Assembly: GCF_000280905.1 (NCBI RefSeq)
Contig: NZ_ALAP01000012.1
Coordinates: forward strand, 40,391-104,390
Direction: 5' to 3'
Length of the DNA stretch: 64,000 nucleotides
Origin: Streptomyces sp. AA1529
Lineage (GTDB): Bacteria > Actinomycetota > Actinomycetes > Streptomycetales > Streptomycetaceae
Shown here: positions 31,572-39,088 of the stretch, piece by piece
How the letters are laid out: every line of letters starts with the position of its first letter
Position numbering within the stretch: position 1 is the stretch's first letter
Notes under the pieces: generated by a model
The model's database searches: none
Told to the model about the DNA's origin: nothing
Seen by the model: only the letters and a program-made list of their open reading frames with translations
Translations under genes and position numbers: made by a program

Positions 31572-32732
31572 TCAGGGTACTGACGGCACCGCGGCGCACA
31601 GCGTGAAGCCCCCGCTCAGGCCCGCCGAGGTGGACAGCGAGCCGTCGGCCAGGGCCAGCCGCTCCCGCAGTCCGCTCAGTCCGTTGCCCTCGGCGGCGCC
31701 GGTGGGGCCCTTGCCGTCGTCGGCGACGGTGAGCCGCAGCGGCTCACCGGCCGCTTCCGGCACCTGGAAGCTCACCGTGCAGCGGGCCGCGCCGCTGTGC
31801 CGTACGACGTTGGTGACCGCCTCCCGCAGTGCCCACGCCAGGGCGCCCTCCTGCTCGGGTGCCAGCGGTACGGACGGCGGCCGGGGCGGCAACCCGGCCT
31901 CGACACCGGCGGTGTCCAGCGCGGTGCGGGCACCGGCCAGCTCGACGGCCAGGGTGGGACGGCGGTATCCGCCGATCGCCTCCCGGACGTCGACCAGGGC
32001 CTGCCTGCTGACCTGTTCGATGTCGGCGACCTGCGCGGCCGCCTCCGCCGGCCGCGCGGGCAGCATCCGTCCGGCCAGCTCGCTCTTGAGCGTGATGAGG
32101 GAGAGCGAGTGCCCCAGCAGGTCGTGCAGATCGCGGGCGAGCCGCAACCGCTCCTCGTTGGCGGCGAGCTCCGCCACCACCGCGCGGGCCTCCCGCAGCT
32201 CCCGCAGCGTGAGAACGGTCTTCCGCGCCGACATCAGCGCCAGTCCGGCCAGCACACAGGGGATGACGAAGGACGTCCAGCCGCCCCACAGCGGCCGGGC
32301 CCCGAAGTCGGTGCCGACCAGCGCCAGCGCCGCCACGCACGCCGCCACCGCCGGCACCGCCCGCCGCCAGGGCAGTGCGGCGCCGGCCGCCACGGTGACG
32401 TAGACGAACAGCACCAGCCAGGGCTCGCCCGCGGTGAGCGCGAGCACCAGCGCCAGGGCGAACAGGGCGGCGAGCAGCGCGTACACGGTCCGCGGCGGGA
32501 GCGGCGTCCGGGTGTGCCGGTAGACCAGCGCGACGTAGCCGGCGAGGAAGGCGGCCAGCCCGGCGGCCGCTCCGGCGACGGCGGGGCCGCCGTGTCCGCC
32601 CGCCCACAGGTCGCGTACCGCTCCGCTGAGGAACACCAGCCAGACGGCGACCATCAGCGCCCGGTTCCGCTGCTGCCGCCGGGTCGCGGTGCCGCCCGTC
32701 CCGGCGGGGGCGCGGCGTGTCATCTCGTGCAC
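31572..32732 (-). CDS. DesK-type sensor histidine kinase
   Basis: 386-residue membrane kinase. The first 160 residues contain five or six membrane helices without a large external loop, so it probably senses membrane state or a small lipophilic drug. The HisKA_3 box ARDLHDLLGHSLSLI carries the phosphorylated His (about 217), and the HATPase domain shows REAVTNVVRHSGA and ADDGKGPTGAAEGNGLSGLRERL. Start GTG 32732 or ATG 32723, both within 20 bp of the permease stop. It is co-transcribed with the ABC exporter genes, an arrangement known for drug or peptide detoxification modules. Confidence 0.93.
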   Translation of the reverse strand: MHEMTRRAPAGTGGTATRRQQRNRALMVAVWLVFLSGAVRDLWAGGHGGPAVAGAAAGLAAFLAGYVALVYRHTRTPLPPRTVYALLAALFALALVLALTAGEPWLVLFVYVTVAAGAALPWRRAVPAVAACVAALALVGTDFGARPLWGGWTSFVIPCVLAGLALMSARKTVLTLRELREARAVVAELAANEERLRLARDLHDLLGHSLSLITLKSELAGRMLPARPAEAAAQVADIEQVSRQALVDVREAIGGYRRPTLAVELAGARTALDTAGVEAGLPPRPPSVPLAPEQEGALAWALREAVTNVVRHSGAARCTVSFQVPEAAGEPLRLTVADDGKGPTGAAEGNGLSGLRERLALADGSLSTSAGLSGGFTLCAAVPSVP

Positions 32733-32739
32733 CGGAGCA

Positions 32740-33477
32740 TCATGCCGTGCGGGTGTCCTTGCGGTAGAGCCAGGCGGCCGCCCCGGCGAAGAGCAGGAGG
32801 TAGCACAGCAGCAGCGCCGCGTCGCCGGGGTGCGGGGCCTCGCCGGCCTCCACCGCCCGGCCCAGTCCGGTGTAGGCGTGGGTGGGCAGCCACTCCCCGA
32901 TGTCCTGGACCCATCCCGGGAGGGTCGACATGGGCAGCCACAGCCCGCCCATGAAGGCCAGCCCGAAGTAGCAGAGCATGGTGATCGGCCGCACCGCGTC
33001 GCCCGTCGCCAGGTAGCCGAGGGCCACGCCCAGCGCCGCGAAGACGAAGCTGCCCGCCCACGAGCACACCGCGACAGCGGCCCACTGCCATGCCTGCAGC
33101 CGGACGCCCATGACGAGCGCGCCGGTGAGCAGGACCAGCAGGATGGACGGCAGGCTGACGGTGGCGGCCGAGGCGATCTTGGCGGTGACGTAGCCGCGGC
33201 CCGGCAGCGCCGTCAGCCGCAGCTGCCGCACCCAGCCGGCCTCGCGTTCCCTGGCGATGCGTTCGCTGTTGCCCATCAGCACGGCCGTCATGGCGGCGAA
33301 CGCGGCCATCGCGACCATGTAGTAGAGCTTCATGTCGACGCGGAGGCCCGACATGTTCCCCGGGACGTCCCGGCCCGCGATGATCACGTAGAGCACCGGT
33401 GGGTAGAGCACCGAGAAGAACAGGAACTTCTTGTTGCGCAGTGAGCGGGTGATCTCCAGCCTGACGAGGGTCTTCAC
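32740..33477 (-). CDS. ABC-2 type permease
   Basis: Membrane subunit of an ABC exporter, 245 residues, six predicted helices. GTG 33477 overlaps the ATPase stop as GTGA, so translation is coupled. The first helix region reads KKFLFFSVLYPPVLYVIIAG, and the last carries LCYFGLAFMGGLWLPMS and the C-terminal LLLFAGAAAWLYRK. Sequence is of the ABC2_membrane type used in DrrB-like drug or lipid export. Partner ATPase is directly upstream, with kinase and regulator downstream. Confidence 0.92.
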   Translation of the reverse strand: MKTLVRLEITRSLRNKKFLFFSVLYPPVLYVIIAGRDVPGNMSGLRVDMKLYYMVAMAAFAAMTAVLMGNSERIAREREAGWVRQLRLTALPGRGYVTAKIASAATVSLPSILLVLLTGALVMGVRLQAWQWAAVAVCSWAGSFVFAALGVALGYLATGDAVRPITMLCYFGLAFMGGLWLPMSTLPGWVQDIGEWLPTHAYTGLGRAVEAGEAPHPGDAALLLCYLLLFAGAAAWLYRKDTRTA

Positions 33478-34445
33478 CGTGCTGCCGCCTTTCGGGCGTG
33501 GTTCCGGGAGGTGGAGGCGCGGACCTGTTCCGCGCGGGAGGTGAGGGCGACGAACGCCTCCTCCAGCCCGAGGCCGGTGACCTCCAGGCCGTGCGGACGG
33601 ATCCCCAGCGCGTAGAGCGCGTGCACGGTGGCGTCCGCGTCGGTCGAGCGCAGCCGGACGGCGGCCCCGGCCAGCCGCAGTTCGGCGACCCCCGGGAGAG
33701 CGCGCAACTGCGCCTCCAGCACCCCGTCGGGCACCATCTCCAGCGTGAAGCCGACCCGCCGCACGCCCGCCATCGCCTTGATCTCGGCCGCGCTGCCGTC
33801 GGCGAGCAGCCGTCCCCGGTGCAGCACCAGCACCCGGTCGGCCACCTCGTCGGCCTCCTCCAGGTAGTGCGTGGCGAACAGCACCGTGCGGCCCCCGGCG
33901 GCCTGGTTCCGCATGGCGGACCAGAAGGAGCGGCGCGCGGTGACGTCCATGCCGGTGGTGGGCTCGTCCAGCACGATCAGATCGCTGTCCCCCGCGATCG
34001 CCAGTGCGAACCGCACGCGCTGTTCCTGGCCGCCGGAGAGCTTGCCCACCATCCGGTCGGCCAGCTCGGTGAGGCCGGCGTCCAGCAGCACCTGCTCGAC
34101 CGGGTGACCGCGCGGGTGCAGGTCGCAGGCGAGTGCCACGAGTTCCCTGACCCGTACGCCGTCCATCAGGCCGCCGGACTGGAGCATGGCGCCCACCCGG
34201 CCGTCGGTGACCGCCTGCCGGGGTGTCCTCCCGAACAGCCGGACCCGGCCGCCCGGATCCGGGGTGCGCAGCCCCAGGAGCAGATCGAGCGTGGTGGACT
34301 TGCCCGCTCCGTTGGGGCCGAGGAGGGCGACGGTCTCGCCGGGGTGCAGGGCCACCTCCAGCCCGTCCAGGGCCCGGACGGAACCGTAGGTCTTGCCTGC
34401 GGAGAGGAACTCCACGGCCGGTGCCGTGGCGTGCGTCGATGTCAT
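33474..34445 (-). CDS. ABC exporter ATP-binding protein (DrrA-like)
   Basis: Nucleotide-binding subunit, 323 residues, ATG 34445. Walker A GPNGAGKST (about 42-50), Q-loop MLQSGG, signature LSGGQEQRVRFALAI, Walker B LIVLDEPTTGMD, and the H-loop FATHYLEEAD. The C-terminal 100 residues are the extension common in DrrA-type daunorubicin-resistance ATPases. First gene of the four-gene export and sensing operon; a TGACA-N2-TGTCA palindrome lies 61-72 bp upstream. Confidence 0.94.
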   Translation of the reverse strand: MTSTHATAPAVEFLSAGKTYGSVRALDGLEVALHPGETVALLGPNGAGKSTTLDLLLGLRTPDPGGRVRLFGRTPRQAVTDGRVGAMLQSGGLMDGVRVRELVALACDLHPRGHPVEQVLLDAGLTELADRMVGKLSGGQEQRVRFALAIAGDSDLIVLDEPTTGMDVTARRSFWSAMRNQAAGGRTVLFATHYLEEADEVADRVLVLHRGRLLADGSAAEIKAMAGVRRVGFTLEMVPDGVLEAQLRALPGVAELRLAGAAVRLRSTDADATVHALYALGIRPHGLEVTGLGLEEAFVALTSRAEQVRASTSRNHARKAAAR

Positions 34446-34505
34446 GCCCCCAGGTTCGCCCGGCGCGGGGTGCCGGTGGCAGTGCCGACGGTCGTGACCT
34501 GGGGC

Positions 34506-34517
34506 TGACAGATGTCA
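34506..34517 (-). promoter_or_regulatory. Candidate operator of the ABC/two-component operon
   Basis: TGACA (34506-34510), GA, TGTCA (34513-34517): 5-bp inverted arms with a 2-base centre, 61-72 bp upstream of the ATPase gene. NarL-type regulators encoded with ABC-2 exporters often bind such sites; autoregulation by the regulator at 30962-31567 is inferred. Confidence 0.45.
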
Positions 34518-34578
34518 TGGCCGCGGGGGTGAGCACGGCGCCCGGGAGCGGCACCGGCCTCGCGCGGCCCGGACACGG

Positions 34579-34616
34579 CCCGAGGGGTGCCCCGCAGCTG
34601 CGGGGCACCCCTCGGG
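34579..34616 (-). terminator. Perfect 38-bp palindrome, terminator of the YoaR-like gene
   Basis: CCCGAGGGGTGCCCCGCAG and its exact reverse complement abut without spacer (19-bp arms), 60 bp beyond the stop of the YoaR-like gene and upstream of the ABC operon. The strongest stem-loop in the window. Confidence 0.8.
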
Positions 34617-34675
34617 AACGTCCGTGCGCCGCCCGGACGGTGCCGTGCGGAACGGGCCGTCCGGCCGGACGCGGC

Positions 34676-36961
34676 TCAGCGCGAGCGGGATCCGGGGACC
34701 GTGGCGTAGCGCCGCCCCGGCTCCGGCGGCGCCTTCTTGCGCAGGGCCTCCACCATGGCGACGGCCGCGTGCTTCGGGGTCATCCGCACCGTTCCGGCGC
34801 CGCCGTCGATCACCACGTCGTCGAACGCCGACCCGTAGGTCTTCTTGAGCTTCGCCGGGTCGATGGTCGGCTGGAGCCTGCCGCTGCCGCCCGCCCGCAT
34901 AGTGAGGAACTTGCCCATGGTCTCCTGGCTGAACGGCACCTCGACGTCGCCCGCCCGGAGCCACACCCAGCCGGACATCGCGGTGCTGCCGAAGCCCTTG
35001 ACCGCCTTGTTCAGCTCGGCCTCGGTCACCTTGGGCTTGCGCACCGTGCCGGGGAGCGCCACCGGCTCGTTCTCGCCGGAGACGGCACGCTCCCGGAACG
35101 CCTTCTCCAGCGCGGCCGGGGCCTTGTCGACATCGATGACCTTGTGCGGACTGCCCTTGACGGCCACCGCCTTGCCGCCGGTGAACTTGACCATGCCCTC
35201 GGACGGGGACTCCGCCTCCGCCTCGGCCATGACGGGCTTGAGCGCGGCCCGCACCTTGGCCTCGTCCACCGTGATGGCCGGGTCCGCCTGGCGGGTGCCG
35301 CCCATGAGGGAGCCGATGACGGAGACCGGGTTGTAGTCGCGCCCGGCCGCGGCGCGCACGGTGGCCTCGGTGTCCAGGGTGACCCCGGCGACGCCGGGCT
35401 TCAGCTCGGTCCGGCCCCCGCTCGTCTCGATCTTGAACGGTTCCTTCGTCCGGTCACCCAGCTCGGCGTCCAGCTTGTTGACCGCCTCGTGCTTGCTCAG
35501 GCCGCCGATCTCCACGCCGAGCACGGTGGTGCCCCTGGGTACGTCCGCGTGGTCGAGCAGCAGTCCGGTGCCGTAGGCGACCCCGACGACGCCGACCACG
35601 GCCACGCCCGCCAGCACCAGCTTGGAACGGCCGCGCTTCTTGGCCGGTGCACGGGTCCCCCCAGCGCTCTGCGGCGGCGGTGGGACGGGGGCGTCATCCG
35701 GCCCGGGGACACCGGCGCCGGGCGCCGGGTCCGCGCCGTCGGACTCACCGCCGGCTGCCCGCGGTGGGCCGCTGACCATGGTGTCGCTCGACAGCCGCGC
35801 GTCGCCGCCGCGCATCCCGGGAGCCGCCGCGCCGGGTCCCGCGCCCGGCGCACCGGCGCGGTCCGCCTCGGGGCCGCCGGGGAACCGTGGCGTGCCCGCG
35901 GGGGGCGTGCCCCCGGGGCCGTCGGCGAGGCCCGCGGGGCCGCGGCCGAACGCGTCCGGCCCGGAACCACCCTGCCCGGGCACGCCGGGGCCCGCGGGCC
36001 GGCCCGCGTCGAAGCCGGGCCCCTCGTCCGTGCCCTGGCCCGCACCCGGCGCGGCCAACGGGCCGGGGCCCGGGCCGGGAACGCCGCGGGCGGGCGGCAC
36101 GGGCATGTCACCGCTGGCGGGCCCGGTGGTGGGCCCGGCCGGCCAGCCCAGAGGATCCGTACCGAGGTGCGGCACCCCGTCGGGAGGCGTGTCCGCCGGG
36201 CCGGTTCCGCCGGGGAACGACGGTCCCGCACCGGGCGTTCCGGGGATCCCGTGCGAACCGGTCGGCTCCGGGATCCCGTGCGAACCGGTCGGCTCCGGAA
36301 TTCCGTGCGAACCCGTCGGCTCCGGGTCCGGGCCGCCGGTGGGGTAGGGCGACTCGCCGCGGTCCGGGCCACCGGCACCGCCGGGTACGCCGCCGCCCGG
36401 CCCGCCGCCGGCCGCCGGGCTGGGCGGCGGGGCGGAGTTCCTGGGCGACTTGCGGGGCGCGAACCAGTCGCTGGTCTCCTGGGTGAACTGCTCCTCGGCG
36501 CCCGGCGCGGCCTCGGCACGGCCCCCGGGGCTGCCGGGGCTGCCGGGGCTGCCGGGGCTGCCGGGCGGCGACGCCTGCGGCGCGGGCGGGGGAACGGCGG
36601 CTGCGGAGCCCCCGCCGGTGGCACGCTGGCCCGCCCCGAGGTCCGGGGCGCCCTTGGCGTCCCGGCCGCCGACGGCGGGGTCCGCTCTCCCGGACGTGTC
36701 GTCCGCGTTCTCGTCCGTCACCGGGGTCCGCATCACCACGGGCGGAATGGGCCGCGAACCGGGGATGTTGATGCGGATGCGGGTGGTGAGCGTCGTCTCG
36801 GTCCGGGGCTCGTCCGGCTTGGACCCGGCCGAAGGTTCGGCACCCCGGTCGTCCCGGTCCGCGCCGGAGTCCGGGGTGCCGTACGGCTCGGTCCCCGAGG
36901 GGTACGACGAACCGCCGCGCCCCTTGGGCCCGGAGGACGAACTGTCAGTTTCACGACTCAA
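34676..36961 (-). CDS. Membrane-anchored YoaR-like peptidoglycan-binding protein with long disordered N-terminus
   Basis: 761 residues. The start is TTG 36961, with GGGAG eight bases upstream; the frame upstream lacks any better start. Residues 1-435 are Gly/Pro/Ala-rich, disordered and cytoplasmic, holding three EPTGSHGIP repeats and a GSP repeat. One membrane helix lies near 441-463 (LVLAGVAVVGVVGVAYGTG). The outside part starts GVEIGGLSKHEAVNKLDAEL and is built from YoaR-type putative peptidoglycan-binding repeats; the VanW domain that often follows these is missing. It is likely a wall-associated structural or regulatory protein. It is followed by the 38-bp terminator palindrome. Confidence 0.82.
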   Translation of the reverse strand: MSRETDSSSSGPKGRGGSSYPSGTEPYGTPDSGADRDDRGAEPSAGSKPDEPRTETTLTTRIRINIPGSRPIPPVVMRTPVTDENADDTSGRADPAVGGRDAKGAPDLGAGQRATGGGSAAAVPPPAPQASPPGSPGSPGSPGSPGGRAEAAPGAEEQFTQETSDWFAPRKSPRNSAPPPSPAAGGGPGGGVPGGAGGPDRGESPYPTGGPDPEPTGSHGIPEPTGSHGIPEPTGSHGIPGTPGAGPSFPGGTGPADTPPDGVPHLGTDPLGWPAGPTTGPASGDMPVPPARGVPGPGPGPLAAPGAGQGTDEGPGFDAGRPAGPGVPGQGGSGPDAFGRGPAGLADGPGGTPPAGTPRFPGGPEADRAGAPGAGPGAAAPGMRGGDARLSSDTMVSGPPRAAGGESDGADPAPGAGVPGPDDAPVPPPPQSAGGTRAPAKKRGRSKLVLAGVAVVGVVGVAYGTGLLLDHADVPRGTTVLGVEIGGLSKHEAVNKLDAELGDRTKEPFKIETSGGRTELKPGVAGVTLDTEATVRAAAGRDYNPVSVIGSLMGGTRQADPAITVDEAKVRAALKPVMAEAEAESPSEGMVKFTGGKAVAVKGSPHKVIDVDKAPAALEKAFRERAVSGENEPVALPGTVRKPKVTEAELNKAVKGFGSTAMSGWVWLRAGDVEVPFSQETMGKFLTMRAGGSGRLQPTIDPAKLKKTYGSAFDDVVIDGGAGTVRMTPKHAAVAMVEALRKKAPPEPGRRYATVPGSRSR
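36243..36323. repeat. 27-bp tandem repeat, three copies, inside the YoaR-like gene
   Basis: Copies at 36243-36269, 36270-36296 and 36297-36323; the first two are identical, the third differs at four positions. They encode the nonapeptide EPTGSHGIP three times in the cytoplasmic disordered region. Confidence 0.85.
36527..36562. repeat. 9-bp tandem repeat, four copies, inside the YoaR-like gene
   Basis: Four copies of GGGGCTGCC, encoding Gly-Ser-Pro repeats on the minus strand. In-frame and likely to vary in copy number. Confidence 0.85.
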
Positions 36962-37089
36962 AGCAGGTACTCCCGGATGGATTCGCCGTCTTCCTGTCGG
37001 CCCGAAGGCGGCTCGCCGGCGCGCACCACTGTACTTGGGGCACGGGGCACCGGCCCCGCGACCACCTGATCGCCCCGACGACGGCCCTC

Positions 37090-37494
37090 TCAGCGGTTCT
37101 TGTCGAGCGATACCGGTGGCGCGGGCAGCGCGATGGTGGTACACATCACAGCCACCAGCATGCCGCCGAACAGATAGACATAACTGCCGATTCCGGCGGC
37201 GTACAGGAAGTCGCCCTCCGGCCGGGAGGAGGTCGTCAGCAGCACCGCGAGCACCCACCCTGCCGCCGGAGCCGCGGCTCCCACCTTCGTGCGGCACAGC
37301 GTGGCGCCGCCCCAGAAGAGCCCGGCCGCCGCGGCCAGCGCGAGCAGCAGTCCCAGCGGGAACCAGCCGCCCTGGACGAGGGTGCCGGCCACTCCGGTCA
37401 GCAGGCCGAGAAGCACCAGTGCCGCATAGACCGCGACCCGGGGCCCGTACGCGTGCGGGTACGCGCTCCGCTCACCGGGCACGCCCGCGCTCAC
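37090..37494 (-). CDS. DUF6113 membrane protein
   Basis: 134-residue protein with four predicted membrane helices ([68 protein letters not shown]), matching the DUF6113 type found beside mshB in Streptomyces. The GTG start overlaps the mshB stop as GTGA, so it is translated from the mshB message. The role is unknown; in mycobacteria a small membrane protein gene also follows mshB. Confidence 0.88.
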   Translation of the reverse strand: MSAGVPGERSAYPHAYGPRVAVYAALVLLGLLTGVAGTLVQGGWFPLGLLLALAAAAGLFWGGATLCRTKVGAAAPAAGWVLAVLLTTSSRPEGDFLYAAGIGSYVYLFGGMLVAVMCTTIALPAPPVSLDKNR

Positions 37495-38453
37495 GCCCGC
37501 ACCTCGGCGAACAGGTCGTCCGCGCCGGCCGGGGCCGCGTCGCCACGGTGGGCGCGCTGGAAGAACTCGGTCCCGGTCAGCGGCTGGGCCAGTCCGTTGG
37601 AAAGGGCGAAGAAGGCCCCGCGGGAGGTACGGCGCACCGACACCTGGGTCTCGTGTGCCGCCATCGCCGCCGCCTTCGCCTCGGTGTACGCGCCGGCGTC
37701 CACGGTGACATCGACCTCGGCCGCGCTCTCCACCACCCCCGGCACGTCGTCCGGCTGTGCGAAGCCCGTTCTGCCCTGGAAGCCGGGGAAGGGGAAGATC
37801 TCACCGTCCGCGTCGGCCGCGTGCAGCGACGCGAAGCCCTCCTCCAGGACCGGCCGGGGCACCACGTTCCAGTAGACGCGCTGCACCTGGTGCGGTGCGC
37901 CGCCGGTGCGCCCGGCTTCCCGCCCGGCGAGTTCGACCGCGCGCATGGCGACGCGGTGGGCCTTGATGTGGTCGGGGTGGCCGTAGCCCCCGTCGGGCCC
38001 GTAGGTGACGAGCACCTGGGGGCGCACCTCGCGCAGCACGGCCGCGAGCAGCCGCGCGGCCTCGTCCAGGCCGGCCTGCCAGAAGCAGCCGGGGCGGTCG
38101 TTGGTGGCCGCTCCCATCATCCCGGAGTCCCGGTAGCGCCCCGGCCCGCCCAGGAAGCGGTGGTCGGTCACGCCCAACGCGCGCATGGCGGCGGCGAGTT
38201 CCCCGATGCGGTGCGGGCCGAGGGTGTCGTCCTGGTCCGGCGCGAGGTGGGCCAGCCCGTCCGGGACGACCTCGCCCTCCTCGCCCAGGGTGCAGGTGAC
38301 GAGGGTGACGTGGGCGCCCTCCGCCGCGTATCTGGCCATGGTGGCGCCCGTGGTGATCGACTCGTCGTCGGGGTGCGCGTGCACCAGCAGCAGCCGGCGC
38401 TCGGAGGCGGCCGGAGTGCCGGGGGCCGCCCCCGGGGGAAACGCAGCGGTCAT
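37491..38453 (-). CDS. mshB: GlcNAc-Ins deacetylase MshB (mycothiol biosynthesis)
   Basis: Zinc metalloenzyme of the PIG-L/LmbE fold, 320 residues, removing the acetyl group from N-acetyl-glucosaminyl-inositol in the second committed phase of mycothiol synthesis. The zinc and general-base motif AHPDDE is at about 26-31, and the third ligand is in [11 protein letters not shown] near 160. [10 protein letters not shown] is typical. ATG 38453. The gene marks the organism as a mycothiol-producing actinobacterium. It is coupled to DUF6113. Mycothiol protects against oxidative and electrophilic stress, which fits the nearby envelope and redox genes. Confidence 0.96.
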   Translation of the reverse strand: MTAAFPPGAAPGTPAASERRLLLVHAHPDDESITTGATMARYAAEGAHVTLVTCTLGEEGEVVPDGLAHLAPDQDDTLGPHRIGELAAAMRALGVTDHRFLGGPGRYRDSGMMGAATNDRPGCFWQAGLDEAARLLAAVLREVRPQVLVTYGPDGGYGHPDHIKAHRVAMRAVELAGREAGRTGGAPHQVQRVYWNVVPRPVLEEGFASLHAADADGEIFPFPGFQGRTGFAQPDDVPGVVESAAEVDVTVDAGAYTEAKAAAMAAHETQVSVRRTSRGAFFALSNGLAQPLTGTEFFQRAHRGDAAPAGADDLFAEVRA

Positions 38454-38612
38454 GCCCCGAGCCTACGACGGGCACCGCACCCGGAGCGGGTGCGGGCACC
38501 GTCCCGGCCCGGCGACGTCACAGCACCGGCACCGCAGGGGCCCCGCCCAGGGCGCGTCACGGCCCGGGGCGCTCCCGCGGAGCAGGCGGCCGGGGTGCCG
38601 AGGAGGGTCCGG

Positions 38613-38807
38613 TCAGAATTTCAGCTCCCCGATCATGCCGGCGACGTTGGAGGTCAGATCGTTGATGGTGGGCGCCATCGAGGAACTTGCCAGATAGAAG
38701 CCCAACAGCACGCAGATCACCGCGTGTCCGGCTTTGAGCCCGGATTTCCTGACGAGCAGGATGACGATGATCGCCAGCAGCACCACCGCCGAAATCGAGA
38801 GTGCCAC
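38613..38807 (-). CDS. Small membrane protein, 64 aa
   Basis: 64 residues with two hydrophobic segments (ISAVVLLAIIVILLV and HAVICVLLGFYLASSS) joined by a short basic loop RKSGLKAG, then PTINDLTSNVAGMIG. The type recurs in Streptomyces genomes, sometimes near mobile elements, and is of unknown function. GTG or ATG choice: the ATG at 38807 follows AGGTG. It is isolated, 160 bp from mshB and divergent from the S9 peptidase, with nothing to suggest an operon. Confidence 0.75.
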   Translation of the reverse strand: MALSISAVVLLAIIVILLVRKSGLKAGHAVICVLLGFYLASSSMAPTINDLTSNVAGMIGELKF

Positions 38808-39088
38808 GGCGGTTCACCTCCAAGTCGCACGGTCGGTTCGGGGGATCTCGGTACGGGTCGCACGGACACGGCAGCACGCCTCCGGCATGGAGGAGCCACC
38901 GGCTTCATACCCAGCCCTCACCATGCGCAACGGATCATAATTATCCGGGTGACCGCACGGCTCGGTGCACAGGTGCAGACGAGGGGCGCATATTCAGTTC
39001 CAGCCAACTGCACACCACCGGACGATCGTTCCGGGCCGTACCTCCGGAGCGGACCGCGGCCCGGCGCGTGCGCAGTACGGTCGGCCGC

